A stretch of DNA of 64,000 nucleotides from Schistocerca nitens (lineage: Eukaryota; Arthropoda; Insecta; Orthoptera; Acrididae): contig NC_064617.1 of the NCBI RefSeq assembly GCF_023898315.1, positions 714,943,202 to 715,007,201 on the forward strand. Reading direction: 5' to 3'. Under the pieces are notes generated by a model. The model saw nothing but the letters and a program-made list of their open reading frames with translations. It made no database searches and was not told the DNA's origin. This document shows, in pieces, positions 32,705 through 44,654 of the stretch (the first letter of the stretch is position 1; each line of letters starts with the position of its first letter). The translations under genes were made by a program, and so were the position numbers.

Positions 32705-34133
32705 CCTTTACGTAACAAGATAGACATTATACACCTCTAAACTTGTGACTATAATAATGTATGGAAGAAAAACTAAGACGGCTCTGTACAATTACAGATT
32801 TTTTCTTTACAAAAGATCAATGAGTCTTACAACAGAACCTGGAAGTTAGAAAGAAGATAAGCAAAAATAATAACAGAAATACAGGACAGAAGATTAGGTT
32901 GAACGTCCCGTGGACGATGAGCTCCTAAGACACGTGGCACAGGGTTGGGTTGCAGAAAAACCGCAGAAAACGTAGATCTGCATATACAGCCGGGCTTTTT
33001 GAACCACGATCCTCTCGAATACGGGACGATTGTTGTAACCATTGCGGTACGTTATTCGAGTTGATCGACCAGAGACTAATGTAATCTTCACATGATATAC
33101 TAACAATGATATGTCTTTACCGTCTTTTGATCTGTAAATGGTTCTCCCAGCCACTTCTATGTGACCTCTGTTTAAAGTGGAATCCGGAATGCTCGGTCCA
33201 TCTCCAGCTGCGGAGACACACGTACGACTTCCGGGACGATCCGTCTTGCCATGCATCTGTGTCGAGACTACTCATCCACCGATCCACAGGAGATCAGCGA
33301 GATGTCTCCCTCGATAAGAGAGTCCACTGGACTGTGCGGTTCTTCGGTCGGAAGACAGCGCAACCAACAATTTTCACATCCGCATGTCTGGGACCAGTGT
33401 CCAACGCCTGAAGGTCACGAGATGGCATCACCTACCCGTAGGTAAGATTTTGACAGCACTAGTAACGAGGAAGACGAAAACAGACAAGCTTTGTAAGAAA
33501 GGCAATCAATACGCAAGGGAACAAAAAAAAAAAAAACAACGAAAAATCATTTTGAAGGCACAGCTGTCAATAGCTGTCAATATTTGAACTCCACAATAAA
33601 CAACAGAAAACGGCCAACCCATAGTTACGGCAGCTTCCTTCCTAGCTCCTCCTCGTTAACCTACAAACACACACACACACACACATTTTTATTTTTGTCT
33701 GGAACAGTGGACAACTGATCCATAGATAAATTAAAAATGGGTCCAATCCCCCGGTTCCGATTAAAATTTTCGGGAAATTTCCTTTGGTCAGCAGGTGAAT
33801 GCCAAGACTGGAAAACTTCTTCGAAAAATTCCCAATAAATAACATACCGTATGACCATTAATTTTCTCTATTAACAGGACCGTATACTATTTGCATTTAT
33901 AGTAAATTAGTAGTATTGTCCAGTTTGTTAGTGAGCGTAACCTCCGTTACAGAGAATCAGTAAAAATGTACCAAGTTTTCTGTTTTTGATACGTACCTGG
34001 TTCTGGATGTAACAGCTTTAGTTCTCAAAGGCTACTGGTAATACTTGTGGCATATTAGGCTCATAAAAGAAACGAGAATAAGGTTAGAAGGGGACCGACA
34101 GACCTGTTAAACACGGCTTTTGATGAGTCCTAG
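32705..34133. other. Unannotated stretch with a (CA)n microsatellite
   Basis: (CA)n at about 33665-33686. A 120-residue minus frame (32894-33256) has no recognised motif. Nothing else. Confidence 0.4.
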
Positions 34134-34660
34134 GTACATCTACATCTACATCTACATGACTATTCTGCAATTCACATTTAAGTGCTTGGCAGAGGGTTCG
34201 TCGAACCACAATCATACTATCTCTCTACCATTCCACTCCCGAACAGCGCGCGGGAAAAACGAACACCTAAACCTTTCTGTTCGAGCTCTGATTTCTCTTA
34301 TTTCATTTTGATGATCATTCCTACCTATGTAGGTTGGGCTCAACAAAATATTTTCGCATTCGGAAGAGAAAGTTGGTGACTGAAATTTCGTAAATAGATC
34401 TCGCCGCGACGAAAAACGTCTTTGCTGTAATGACTTCCATCCCAATTCGCGTATCGTATCTGCCACACTCTCTCCCCTACTACGTGATAATACAAAACGA
34501 GCTGCCCTTTTTTGCACCCTTTCGATGTCCTCCGTCAATCCCACCTGGTAAGGATCCCACACCGCGCAGCAATATTCTAACAGAGGACGAACGAGTATAG
34601 TGTAAGTTGTCTCTTTAGTGGACTTGTTGCATCTTCTAAGTGTCCTCTAAGTGTCTTCTA
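34134..34660 (-). mobile_element. 5'-truncated CR1/Jockey-like LINE, ORF2 C-terminus
   Basis: Minus strand: TYTILVRPLLEYCCAVWDPY, VGLTEDIERVQKRAARFVL, RRFSSRRDLFTKFQ, YIGRNDHQNEIREIRARTER, REWNGREIV, then a stop and a 3' tail of (TACATC)n (34134-34157). The WDPY and RVQ-RAARF patterns mark the domain C-terminal to the RT in many insect LINEs. The reading frame is open over about 116 residues but has no RT. Confidence 0.8.
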
Positions 34661-34734
34661 AGTGTATGTTGCAGAGGGACCCCTCCTGAATACCTGGCTT
34701 GCGGACTTTCATGCGACGGCCCTTATTTTCCGTG

Positions 34735-34900
34735 AAGGTCGATGCTAAAATTTTGTGTGTAGTGCCTGCATCCGTAACTTTAGTCCTGTTGCGACCTAGT
34801 GAGCGTAGCAAAGCGACTAAGGTTCACGGCTACAATGCTGGCGGTATGGGTTCAAATCCTGCCCGTGCACTTCTCTGTACATTGTTGATTCGTGGGAAAG
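34735..34900 (+). mobile_element. Decayed tRNA-headed SINE (family D)
   Basis: GAGCGTAGCAAAGCGACTAA resembles an A box and GGGTTCAAATCC a B box, in a layout shared with 35520-35660 on the other strand (GCGAGCGTAGCGCAGCGGCC, then GGTTCGAATTC). Edges are not fixed. Confidence 0.55.
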
Positions 34901-35519
34901 ACAGACTAATTAGAGACCTCACGTTCACATCTTTGCAGATGAAAGAAAAACATGCACCAACACCGAAAAAATTATCTCATCCAAATCTAATTCACCTTAT
35001 TTTTACCGGCAAGTTAAAATTTTAACAACAAAAGTTGAAAATGTTCGCGACTTGATAAAGGGTAATAGAGAAGTCGCTTCGGGAGTTGATTTCACAAAAA
35101 TACGTACTTTAATTCTGTATCAGTGTAGTGTATCTCCTTTCACAGGACTGATCAAATACGCGTGGTTCGCATCAAAGTCGATCGAAGTGAAAGAACAATC
35201 TTTTGAGTATAAATGAACTTTGTTTTCGGTATCGCTGTTGAAAAATCTGTGTGCCTGCAAGGCAGTACTTTTCGTTAAATGGGCGTGCTGCTGCACAAAT
35301 TTTCGTTTCGGTTGCTTCTGTGACAAGTACCATCCAGAATTCTGTTCTAGCACAGAAAGTGATAGCAAGGAAGACGATTCTGTAATCTATTATGTAACAA
35401 ACGGAATATACATCTGAAGAAAGTTGACTGTAATGATCTATTTATTAATGAAAATGACTACTTTTTTAATAATTTTGCATAGCATATACTATTTAATGAT
35501 ATTCTGTACGATGAAACTG

Positions 35520-35660
35520 AAAAGAATAAATAAAGCTACCGACAGAATTCGAACCCGTGCCACAAGCGCCGTAGCCGTGAACGCTGGCCGCTGCGCTACG
35601 CTCGCTTGGTCGAAACATGACGAGCGTTACGTTTATAGGTAGTACCATAAAACTAGTTTC
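35520..35660 (-). mobile_element. Decayed tRNA-headed SINE (family D)
   Basis: Minus-strand A-box-like GTAGCGCAGCGGCCAGCG and B-box-like GGGTTCGAATTC; related to 34735-34900. It does not fold as a proper tRNA, so I do not call a tRNA gene. Confidence 0.55.
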
Positions 35661-36249
35661 TCGGAAACTCACGAGCCACGTATTCAGGACAATCCCCTCT
35701 ACAACATACCGAAGAGTCGTCAAAATCCGTGATTAACAGGTCTGATTGTCCCCATGTTAAATTTGCTTGTTTACTGTTCGGTAAAATATTGCACCAGGTC
35801 TAAGTTATTTCAGATAACTTACCGGAATGCAGTAGGATAACGACGTCGATAACCTACGATATTTCATGCGCACACGCTGTCATTTTCAAGGCAAAACAGC
35901 AGGGTGTAAGCGCTGTGCGAGGAAATTCAAACCTCGATCTGGACAGAAATTCCGCAAAGATAACACACGCATACGAACACAGACTGTGAACACTAGCCCC
36001 AAGACACAGTCAAATAAGACCGGCGTCAAAAATTATCGAATTGAAAACTAATAACCAACGGGTGACGTAGTATTAACTCTGCCTATTTTTCCTTTCTAAG
36101 GAATAAAGCAGGATTCTAGCAGAATTTAAGCAGTAACCTTCACCTGTTTTCATAAACTTTCTTGCTAAGTTAATTTCAGCTTTCTACTGCTTCCGCTATC
36201 CCACTGGGTGGAAGCGCATACCAGAATCACCGTGTTGTTATATACGAGG

Positions 36250-37592
36250 GTCGTTCAGTAAGTAATGCCCCACATTTTTCTTTCTCAGAACATATTTATT
36301 GTTAAGAGTCAGCATTTGGTGACAATATACGTCAACACGTCTTGTCCATGTCCTATTTTTCCCTAAGTAGTCTCCATCACGTTCTTTGGCCGTACGCCAA
36401 CGTTGTAGAAGAGCATGTATTCCCTGCTGGTAAAAGCTCTTGTCCTGTAGGCATAGCCATGTTTTCACTGCATGACTGCCGCTCCCGTCATCTTCAAAGG
36501 GTGTCCCCCGTGGAGAATCTTTAATCGGCTCGGAGAAATGGAACTCCGAGGTTGCCAGGTCTAGAGTGTAAGGTGGATGAGGCAGTGATGTCCAAACCAA
36601 TTTGGCGATGTGTTCGCGGGTTCAGACTTGTGTGTGGGAGTGCATTATCGCGTTCGAGCAACATTTCTGAAGGATTCTTGTCCGATCTAACACGTCGGAA
36701 ACGGTCCTTGAGTTTATTCAGAGTCTTCACGTATGCCTATGAATTGATAGTTGACCCTCTTGACATCACATCCACGAGAATGACGCCATCACAATCCTAC
36801 AAGATTGTCACCATGACTTTTTCGGCAGAGGGGGTTGTCTGGAATTTCTTATTTTGTGATGAATGAGGATGATGGCACTCCATGGACTGCCTTTTTGTTT
36901 CCGGCACAAAGTGGTGCACCCAGCTTTCGTCCCCCGTAACGACCCGTGCCAGAAAAGCCTCTCCGTCGGTATCAAATGCTCCAACAATTCAGATGAAATG
37001 GTCTTTCTTTGAATCTTGTGGTCCGCTGTGAGCATTCGTGGAACCCATCGTGAGCACAATATTCGAGAGTCTCGATCATAGCAGTCGCACTTCCAACGCT
37101 GACCAACAAGGGTAGAGCCGGCCTGCACGAATAATGGCTTCCGCACTATTTAGCATGTCTGGAGCTGTGACTGTGACAGGATGTACCGAACGTGGCTGAT
37201 CATGGAGCTCTGTTTCTGCATTTCCTTTCTTTACCCATCGCCCAACTGTACTCCTATCAATTGCTGCATCGCTATAAACTGCACTCAAACGTTTATGGAT
37301 GTTCAAAAATGGTTCAAATGGCTCTGAGCACTATGGGACTCAACTGCTGAGGTCATTAGTCCCCTAGAACTTAGAACTAGTTAAACCTAACTAACCTAAG
37401 GACATCACAAACATCCATGCCCGAGGCAGGATTCGAACCTGCGACCGTAGCGGTCTTGCGGTTCCAGACTGCAGCGCCTTTAACCGCACGGCCACTTCGG
37501 CCGGCTATGGATGTTCACCACGGTTTCTTTCTCTGCACACAAGAATTCAATAACAGCACGCTGCTTATAGAGTGAGTCGTATGTAGACGCCA
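36250..37592 (-). pseudogene. Mariner transposase pseudogene
   Basis: Begins MASTYDSLYKQRAVIEFLCA at 37592; the SINE splits it after ...VVNIH, and the frame resumes with KRLSAVYSDAAIDRSTVGRW. Further pieces: VTGDESWVHHFVPETKRQSM (first Asp kept), ERDNALPHTS (second Asp kept), then YTLDLATSEFHF where mariner normally has SPDLAPSDFHLF, so the third catalytic residue is changed. Several stops and frameshifts. Dead before or regardless of the SINE. Confidence 0.85.
37306..37505 (-). mobile_element. tRNA-derived SINE (family A) inside mariner
   Basis: Full copy; duplicate TATGGATGTTCA on both sides (37294-37305, 37506-37517), which is mariner coding sequence. Confidence 0.93.
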
Positions 37593-38019
37593 TTTTGACG
37601 CTGCACTATGGCTCTGCCACTTGGCAGAACGGTTCGAAATTTCACCGGTTCACAGAACAAACATCATAATAAGAGGCACCAACAAGGTCGTTTGTCTATT
37701 TATATTAATGGCTTTTTTAAAAAAATACGGGGCATTACTTATTGAACAGCCCTCGTATATTCTACAAGATGGACAGTGCTAAGATAATATTCTGCATTAA
37801 CATATTGGCTGTGCTGTTGTAAGCGTGTGTGACGCTTATGCTCATTACAGTGGTCAGCCACAACTGTAAGAAATACCACAGAAAACCGCCTTCAGTGAAC
37901 CAAGATAATCCTTTGCAGAACCTAAAAGGATCCTAATCTTAGGCGGATGTCGAAGGACACATTTCATATCATATCTCCGCGGAAAACAACCTACCCTGTT
38001 GCAAATACTCCCTACGTTA

Positions 38020-38251
38020 GGGGTGGGTTGGGTTGTTGTTGTGGGAGGAGACCAGACAGCGAGGTCATCGGTCTCATAGGATTAGGGAAGGAAGGCGGCT
38101 GTGCCCTTTCAAAGGAACCATCCCGGAATTAGCCTGGAACGATTTAGGGAAATCACGGAAAACCTAAATCAGGAAGGCCGGACACGGGATTGAACCGTCG
38201 TCCTGCCGAATGCGAGTCCAGTGTGCTAACCACTGCGCCACCTCGCTCAGT
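38020..38251 (-). mobile_element. tRNA-derived SINE (family B)
   Basis: Minus-strand head GAGGTGGCGCAGTGGTTAGC (A-box-like) and GGTTCAATCC (B box), then CCTAAATCGTTCCAGGCTAA and GGTTCCTTTGAAAGGGCACA. A different family from A. Imperfect 9 bp duplicate CCTACGTTA / CCTGCGTTA flanks it. Confidence 0.85.
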
Positions 38252-38260
38252 CCTGCGTTA

Positions 38261-39671
38261 AGCAAAACTGCCGTAGACTTTGGTGCCATGTGGTTATTAC
38301 TATCATTCACCCCGTGATCGGTTGGTCGATAGCGCATCACACGCCTGATCTGTCTTTCACTACAGCTTTTCTAATGAAAGGTTGCAAGATACCACGTGTG
38401 GGAGGAAGAAAGAGGTGTAAATTTTATTTAGATTCTATAAATGAAATGCAAGGAGTGCTGTTCAACATATAAGTGGTTTATTCAGTGAAACTGCATTAAA
38501 CTTCATATGCAATAATTATTGAAATTTTATCAAATTCATTAATCATTCATTCACAAATTATTCAAATAATGAGAAACAAATACAAAAAATTTGGGTCGCC
38601 AGATACTGTAGAAAGTATAAAAAAAAAAAACAAAAAAACAAATTGAATTGAATTGACACCAAGAGCTCACAACAAGTGAATTATATAAGGAGCCTGTCCT
38701 GGTATTTGCCTTTGAACATGAGCATTGTATGATTTCATTCTAATTTAACATATAGATAAACTACACAAGATGGGTTGACCTGGTGTAATAATTGGGGAAG
38801 GAATTAAAAAAAAAACAGCTGAACATATGGCTCTCTTAGCGGGCAAACGGTGAATACTGTGCCTTGCGTCTTTATGAGCACCTATCACATTGCAAGGAAA
38901 TTGAAGAGAGCGAAAAAAGAATGCGCAGCTAGGAAAGCGGGCGTTTTCTGTATTACCATGTTCATAGCGTGGTCGGCGTGGCGGTGGAGTCGGCTGATTG
39001 CGTGCGGCTGCATCAAGACACCGCCGGCGACGTAGTTGATAGCGTCTGACATGCCCTACGCTGAAAATAGTGACCGAAACCTGCTACTGGAAGTTATCAT
39101 TACTGGACGACGGTATGCCTCCATCTGCAAGTGCAAACCTACGTGAAACTGCATTAAACAAATCTCAAAACTGTCCTAATAGTACTACCGTCATCGGACT
39201 TGTAGTAAATCAAAATGTGATCCTATGTTAAGCTCTTGATAACGCGCACAGTGAGTGAAGCTCGCCTACTTGGATCTAACAAACATTGCTCTCTACGCTG
39301 TTTGCGACGAATGCAAAGTGCATCGTCTCATGACAAGCGATAAGAGAATCCTTGCAACTTAAGGGAAGCAGTCAAGAGTGAACTCCTGCCTCCTCAGATG
39401 CAATATTCGGAATGCCCAATACTAGTGTGCCCCTCGCACCTGGAGAGAGAGAGCCGCTCCCCTCCAGCGTCTTGTCACCGCCCTTCAGCAAATTACGTAG
39501 CTCGTACTATTTTTCAAAGCCAACGTTAGATTCTTGCCAATGAAGAAGTCCCTTTCAAAATTTCCTGCCCCATTTGAGATTCTTGGACATCCAAGTCATG
39601 CTGTTGCTATTCAACTCGCCGCTCTGTCCGTGTTACTTAGAATCGCAAAGCTGCTTTTCGCTCTAAGTTTA
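38261..39671. other. Unannotated stretch
   Basis: AT-rich first half with A homopolymers near 38613 and 38806; nothing coding or repetitive recognised. Confidence 0.4.
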
Positions 39672-39673
39672 TA

Positions 39674-41221
39674 CAGGGTGTTTCAAAAATGACCGGTATA
39701 TTTGAAACGGCAATAAAAACTAAACGAGCATCTATAGAAATACACCGTTTGTTGAAATATGCTTGGGACAACAGTACATTTTCAGGCGGACAAACTTTCG
39801 AAATTACAGTAGTTACAATTTTCAACAACAGATGGCGCTGCAAGTGATGTGAAAGATATAGAAGACAACGCAGTCTGTGGGTGCGCCATTCTGTACGTCG
39901 TCTTTCTGCTGTAAGCGTGTGCTGTTCACAACGTGCAAGTGTTCTGTAGACAACATGGTTTATTCCTTAGAACAGAGGATTTTTCTGGTGTTGGAATTCC
40001 ACCGGCTAGAACACAGTGTTGTTGCAACAAGACGAAGTTTTCAACGGAGGTTTAATGTAACCAAAGGACCGAAAAGCGATACAATAAAGGATCTGTTTGA
40101 AAAATTTCAACGGACTGGGAACGTGACAGATGAACGTGCTGGAAAGGTAGGGCGACCGCGTAGGGCAACCACAGAGGGCAACGCACAGCTAGTGCAGCAG
40201 GTGATCCAACAGCGGCCTCGGGTTTCCGTTCGCCGTGTTGCAGCTGCGGTCCAAATGACGCCAACGTCCACGTATCGTCTCATGCGCCAGAGTTTACACC
40301 TCTATCCATACAAAATTCAAACGCGGCAACCCCTCAGCGCCGCTACCATTGCTGCACGAGAGACATTCGCTAACGATATAGTGCACAGGATTGATGACGG
40401 CGATATGCATGTGGGCAGCATTTGGTTTACTGACGAAGCTTATTTTTACCTGGACGGCTTCGTCAATAAACAGAACTGGCGCATATGGGGAACCGAAAAG
40501 CCCCATGTTGCAGTCCCATCGTCCCTGCATCCTCAAAAAGTACTGGTCTGGGCCGCCATTTCTTCCAAAGGAATCATTGGCCCATTTTTCAGATCCGAAA
40601 CGATTACGGCATCACGCTATCTGGACATTTTTCGTGAATTTGTGGCGGTACAAACTGCCTTAGACGACACTGCGAACACCTCGTGGTTTATGCAAGATGG
40701 TGCCCGGCCACATCGCACGGCCGACGTCTTTAATTTCCTGAATGAATATTTCGATGATCGTGTGATTGCTTTGGGCTATCCGAAACATACAGGAGGCGGC
40801 GTGGATTGGCCTCCCTATTCGCCAGACATGAACCCCTGTGACTTCTTTCTGTGGGGACACTTGAAAGACCAGGTGTACCGCCAGAATCCAGAAACAATTG
40901 AACAGCTGAAGCAGTACATCTCATCTGCATGTGAAGCCATTCCGCCAGACACGTTGTCAAAGGTTTCGGGTAATTTCATTCAGAGACTACGCCATATTAT
41001 TGCTACGCATGGTGGATATGTGGAAAATATCGTACTATAGAGTTTCCCAGACCGCAGCGCCATCTGCTGTTGAAAATTGTAACTACTGTAATTTCGAAAG
41101 TTTGTCTGCCTGAAAATGTACTGTTGTCCCAAGCATATTGCAACAAACGGTGTATTTCTATCGCTGCTCGTTTAGTTTTTATTGCCGTTTCAAATATACC
41201 GGTCATTTTTGAAACACCCTG
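39674..41221 (+). mobile_element. Apparently intact mariner-like transposon with long TIRs
   Basis: The terminal inverted repeats are about 168 bp (39674-39841 and 41054-41221) with only a handful of mismatches, starting CAGGGTGTTTCAAAAATGAC. TA flanks both ends (39672-39673, 41222-41223). The single transposase frame fills the space between. High TIR identity plus an unbroken frame suggest recent activity. Confidence 0.93.
39955..41040 (+). CDS. Mariner-like transposase, intact
   Basis: 361 residues from MVYSLEQRIFLVLEF; the upstream ATG at 39877 would add a Cys-rich 26-residue leader with no family counterpart. N-terminal helix-turn-helix region resembles the DUF4817-type DNA-binding module (RRSFQRRFNV, DLFEKFQRTGNV, GRPRRATTEGN), followed by a second one (VRRVAAAVQMTPTSTYRLMR). 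Catalytic Asp residues: WFTDEAYFYLDG, FMQDGARPH and SPDMNPCDFFLW. I count 47 residues between the second and third Asp, longer than the DD34D, DD37D, DD39D and DD41D groups known to me. The end GGYVENIVL lies 14 bp before the right terminal repeat. No stop or frameshift. Confidence 0.9.
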   Translation: MVYSLEQRIFLVLEFHRLEHSVVATRRSFQRRFNVTKGPKSDTIKDLFEKFQRTGNVTDERAGKVGRPRRATTEGNAQLVQQVIQQRPRVSVRRVAAAVQMTPTSTYRLMRQSLHLYPYKIQTRQPLSAATIAARETFANDIVHRIDDGDMHVGSIWFTDEAYFYLDGFVNKQNWRIWGTEKPHVAVPSSLHPQKVLVWAAISSKGIIGPFFRSETITASRYLDIFREFVAVQTALDDTANTSWFMQDGARPHRTADVFNFLNEYFDDRVIALGYPKHTGGGVDWPPYSPDMNPCDFFLWGHLKDQVYRQNPETIEQLKQYISSACEAIPPDTLSKVSGNFIQRLRHIIATHGGYVENIVL

Positions 41222-41223
41222 TA

Positions 41224-42051
41224 GTTTCTGCTGCCTCGGGCACACGTGCGAATGTCCACGGCTTCCCTTGGCAGCGTGTTGATGTATGCAGCGTCTTCGC
41301 CTGTCGCTAATCCTCTGGGGGCCTATCCTCTGTGAAGCGTGCCGACATGGGCGCGCCACCGCCGCTCGCCCGTGGGCACTACCTGTGTCCACCTGGTCGC
41401 CGGGCTTCCCAGCTAGGAACGCGTCAGAAGAATTCCTTTCATGCACAAAGTGTACCAAGTTTGCAAAGAGAAGAATCATAGCCCTTTAGCAATGCTTAAT
41501 GACATAATAATTCACCTCCGTCACACTTCATATATTGCAATAAACTAATGACTGATTTTAAAAGCAATTATCTCCTTTAGTTATAAGCATGAAAAGCTTT
41601 GACGCTTTTCAAGGTGACCGCAAAATGAGCAAATTCAGCTGACAAACTCTCAGTGTCTGAGATGACGTGGGCCCTGTGGACCAAGGTACAGTGTACCCCT
41701 TCACGCTGAGCCGGATAGTGGCAACTAGTAGCCTGTAGACACAAGTCAGCGTGAGTTGGCTTCCTATAAACGACATGCCCAGCATACTATCACAATTCCT
41801 CCTGACGACACCTCAAGGAAGGTCTCTGTTGTGAAACGAATATTCGGATGGACTGAATTCAGGTGTTCTAAAAAAGCTGAAGGTTTTTGCTTAAATTCTG
41901 CATGTAATCCCACTCTATCCCTTGTCAAAAAATACAGGGACAGAGTTAATGCAACATCACCAGTGGCTATTAATTTTCACTCGGGTAACTTATAACGTCA
42001 GTCATCTTGGAATGTGTGGTGGCGCTATTGTTTACGGTATGTGTGCGTGTG
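41224..42051. other. Unannotated stretch
   Basis: GC-rich first 200 bases, then AT-rich; no recognised gene or repeat. Confidence 0.4.
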
Positions 42052-42057
42052 TGCTAT

Positions 42058-42274
42058 GGAGTTCGCGCGCTGTAGCCGCGCAATCTCAGGCGTCTTGTCA
42101 TGGTCCGCACGGCTCCCTCCGTCGGAGGTTCGAGTCCTCCCTCGGGCATGGTCGTGTGTGTTGTCCATAGCGTAAATTAGTTTAAGTTAGATTAAGTAGT
42201 GTGTAAGCTTAGGGACCGGTGACCTAAGCAGTTTGGTCCCATAAGATCTTACCACAAATTTACAATTTACAATT
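42058..42274 (+). mobile_element. tRNA-derived SINE (family C)
   Basis: B box GGTTCGAGTCC at about 42128, upstream A-box-like TAGCCGCGCAATCTCAGGCG. Tail GTAGTGTGTAAGCTTAGGGA... and GGTCCCATAAGATCTTACCA. Weak 6 bp duplicate TGCTAT at 42052 and 42275. Confidence 0.8.
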
Positions 42275-42280
42275 TGCTAT

Positions 42281-43248
42281 CGAGTTTGTCGGTTACAGTG
42301 GATACAGGCAGGTTCAGACATAAACTGGTCCCACCCCCCTCCTCTTTTTTCTCCCCTCTCTCCCCCACCCGTCGCCCTCTCTACTCTCATAGGCCAGCTG
42401 TGGGTCAGCGGCTGCCACCTACGTATGTCGTCTGCCGTACCCGTTTGTGCTATTGCTGACATCATTGGCAACTCGTTCCTTCGCTCAAGTCAGGACTGGA
42501 ACGCAGCTGACGACACACAAGAGCTCATAAAAGTCAGTGGATGGCGTTCTTCTGCCTTTATGACCTCTCACGAACATTGCACTGCAGTCTTTGAAACAGA
42601 CCAACTGCCGCTGCGGTGCTAAAGTCTGCTAGCGGACGCGGCGGAAAGCTACCCCAGCAGTATAGAATGCGGTGAGTCGCAGGCAGGTTCAAGGACGCAC
42701 GCAGCACGAGGTTGTATTAATGCTGCGATAATCTCAGTGTGACAATTACGCTTTCCTGTGTCTTCCATCTATTCGCTGCTCGTACCTTCTGCTTTCCTGC
42801 ATGCACTGAAGCATTGTTGCATGTCTTCACAGTTAAAATTTTGTGACGATGTTTACGCCGTTTGTTACTTTCAATTCAACAAAGATTCCATATTAATACA
42901 ATTATTTGAATTTTTTGTGACATGTAAATCGATTCAAAAATCTAACGCTCACATTCAGATATGAGTGATCATACAGAACCACTAATATTAGAAGTACACC
43001 ATACACTAATACCGCATCCACAGCTTAATGGCTAGAGTTGAAGGCTACATACACTAGGTTTTTGGCTCGATTCCTGTTGACCATCTGAGGCATTTGTCGG
43101 TTGGCGGAATATAACAGAATCTCTAAGCATGTTTGATGTATTTTCGGATATAAACAAAGACGTCAATCAGCAAAATGGCAAATACTGTGCCGTTTTTGTG
43201 CAAAATAGAAATAAAAGAGTGTTTGTGGCACATCCACAAGGGCGAGAA
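42281..43248. other. Unannotated stretch
   Basis: No recognised gene. GGCTCGATTCC near 43068 is B-box-like and may be a decayed SINE head. Confidence 0.35.
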
Positions 43249-43260
43249 TCGGAATAACAA

Positions 43261-43458
43261 AATGGTTCAAATGGCTCTGAGCACTATGGGACTCAACTGC
43301 TGAGGTCATAAGTCCCCTAGAACTTAGAACTACTTAAACCTAACTAACCTAAGGACAAGACACACATCCATGCCCGAGGCAGGATTCGAACCTGCGACCG
43401 TAGCGGTCGCGCGGTTCCAGACTGTAGCGCCAGAACCGCTCGGCCACCAGCGGCCGGC
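43261..43458 (-). mobile_element. tRNA-derived SINE (family A)
   Basis: Full copy; 12 bp duplicate TCGGAATAACAA (43249-43260, 43459-43470). Confidence 0.93.
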
Positions 43459-43570
43459 TCGGAATAACAAGCAGTGTATAAAGACAGCTGCACATCCAAT
43501 TTGCTGTCGATGTTGTAATTAGGTACTGAGTACATAACGAAATATGTATTACGCTAACTGAAGATGGATG

Positions 43571-43757
43571 GCCGAGCGGTCTAAGGCGCTGCAGTCATGG
43601 ACTGTGCGGCTGGTCCCGGCGGAGGTTCGAGTCCTCCTTCGGGCATGGGTGTGTGCGTTTGTCCTTAGGATAATTTAGGTTAAGTAGTGTGTAAGCTTAG
43701 GTACTGATGACCTTAGCAACTAAGTCCCATAAAATTTCACACACATTTGAACATTTT
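43571..43757 (+). mobile_element. tRNA-derived SINE (family C)
   Basis: Head GCCGAGCGGTCTAAGGCGCT looks like a Leu/Ser-type tRNA A arm, then B box GGTTCGAGTCC. The tail shares GTAGTGTGTAAGCTTAGG with 42058-42274. Duplicate TGAAGATGGATG on both sides (43559-43570, 43758-43769). Confidence 0.92.
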
Positions 43758-44165
43758 TGAAGATGGATGAAAGTCCGAAATGCATAATAGCTTAAATAAA
43801 AATACATAACTAATTGGCAGGTTGCTTTATTTATCAAAATAATATAATCCGCAGCCACGGAGCTCAAGGGCCAGTAAAATGATAAATTATTGTTTAGTAC
43901 TTGTAGTCCTTTAAAAGAGTCATCCAGGCATTTACCCGGGAGTAATTTAGTGAAAGCGGAGTAAAACCTCAACCAGGTATGTATATTTCAATCCCAATCT
44001 TCTGAAATGTAGATGATTGTGCAATCTCGGACTGTAAGCCACAGCTTGAATCAAATGCGGAAAACGCAACCATACTGGCAAAAAAAGGTCCGGCTAACAA
44101 GCAGACGACACGACAGTCGGATTTTTATCTTTTATATTTATGGCGCTTGCAATTCAGAACTAATA

Positions 44166-44350
44166 TATGAAGCGCTTATTTCAGTAGTGGTACAAGTCCA
44201 TTTTTGTTCATTCTGAGATACAGAGTATATATACTTGAATATTTCTGGTACCTCAACTGCAGATTTTTCAGCGCTCTTTTAACTTTAGGACTCTGTATCT
44301 CAGAATGAACACCAATGGACTTTTACCACTATTGAAATAAGCCCTTCATA
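44166..44350. repeat. Hairpin (foldback) element, 61 bp arms
   Basis: 44166-44226 (TATGAAGCGCTTATTTCAGT... AGATACAGAGT) and 44290-44350 (ACTCTGTATCTCAGAATGAA... CCCTTCATA) are inverted copies with few mismatches around a 63 bp loop. Probably a small MITE. Non-coding. Confidence 0.8.
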
Positions 44351-44439
44351 TCAGTCCCCTTATGCTGTTTGATGCAACTCTCAGAAATTCTAGAGAAAAT
44401 CGACTTTGAAGTTTTCCGAACGCCTTTAATACCGTAGAG

Positions 44440-44640
44440 GATGGTCGTCTTTCTGGTGAGTGGCCTCTGTACTACAACGTCTACAACGTGGGTGGCTGTG
44501 GTTCGATTCCTTACCTGTGGTTAAATTTTGTACAAAGGTGAGCGTTCCAGGAGCATAAAATGCGTAAGGATGAAAACGTAATTTTAATTGTTTTGTAATT
44601 TAAACTACCTTTATTAACAAACTTTCATAAAAGATAAGTA
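44440..44640. other. Possible decayed tRNA-headed repeat
   Basis: GGTTCGATTCC at about 44502 is B-box-like; no A box or target duplication could be fixed. Confidence 0.25.
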
Positions 44641-44654
44641 ATTAAGAATTTATA

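Larger units (their letters stand above)
36245..37755 (-). mobile_element. Mariner element (decayed) with a nested SINE
   Basis: Ends CGAGGGTCGTTCAGTAAGTA (left) and the complement CGAGGGCTGTTCAATAAGTA (right), both next to TA. The element length without the SINE and its duplicate is about 1.3 kb, normal for mariner. Confidence 0.88.

Noticed and set aside
32894-33256. 120-residue minus-strand frame
   Set aside because: No recognisable family, no repeat context, ordinary length for chance in this composition.
34790-35640. True tRNA genes
   Set aside because: B-box strings exist, but arms do not pair as a cloverleaf and the pieces are in repeated SINE-like sequence.
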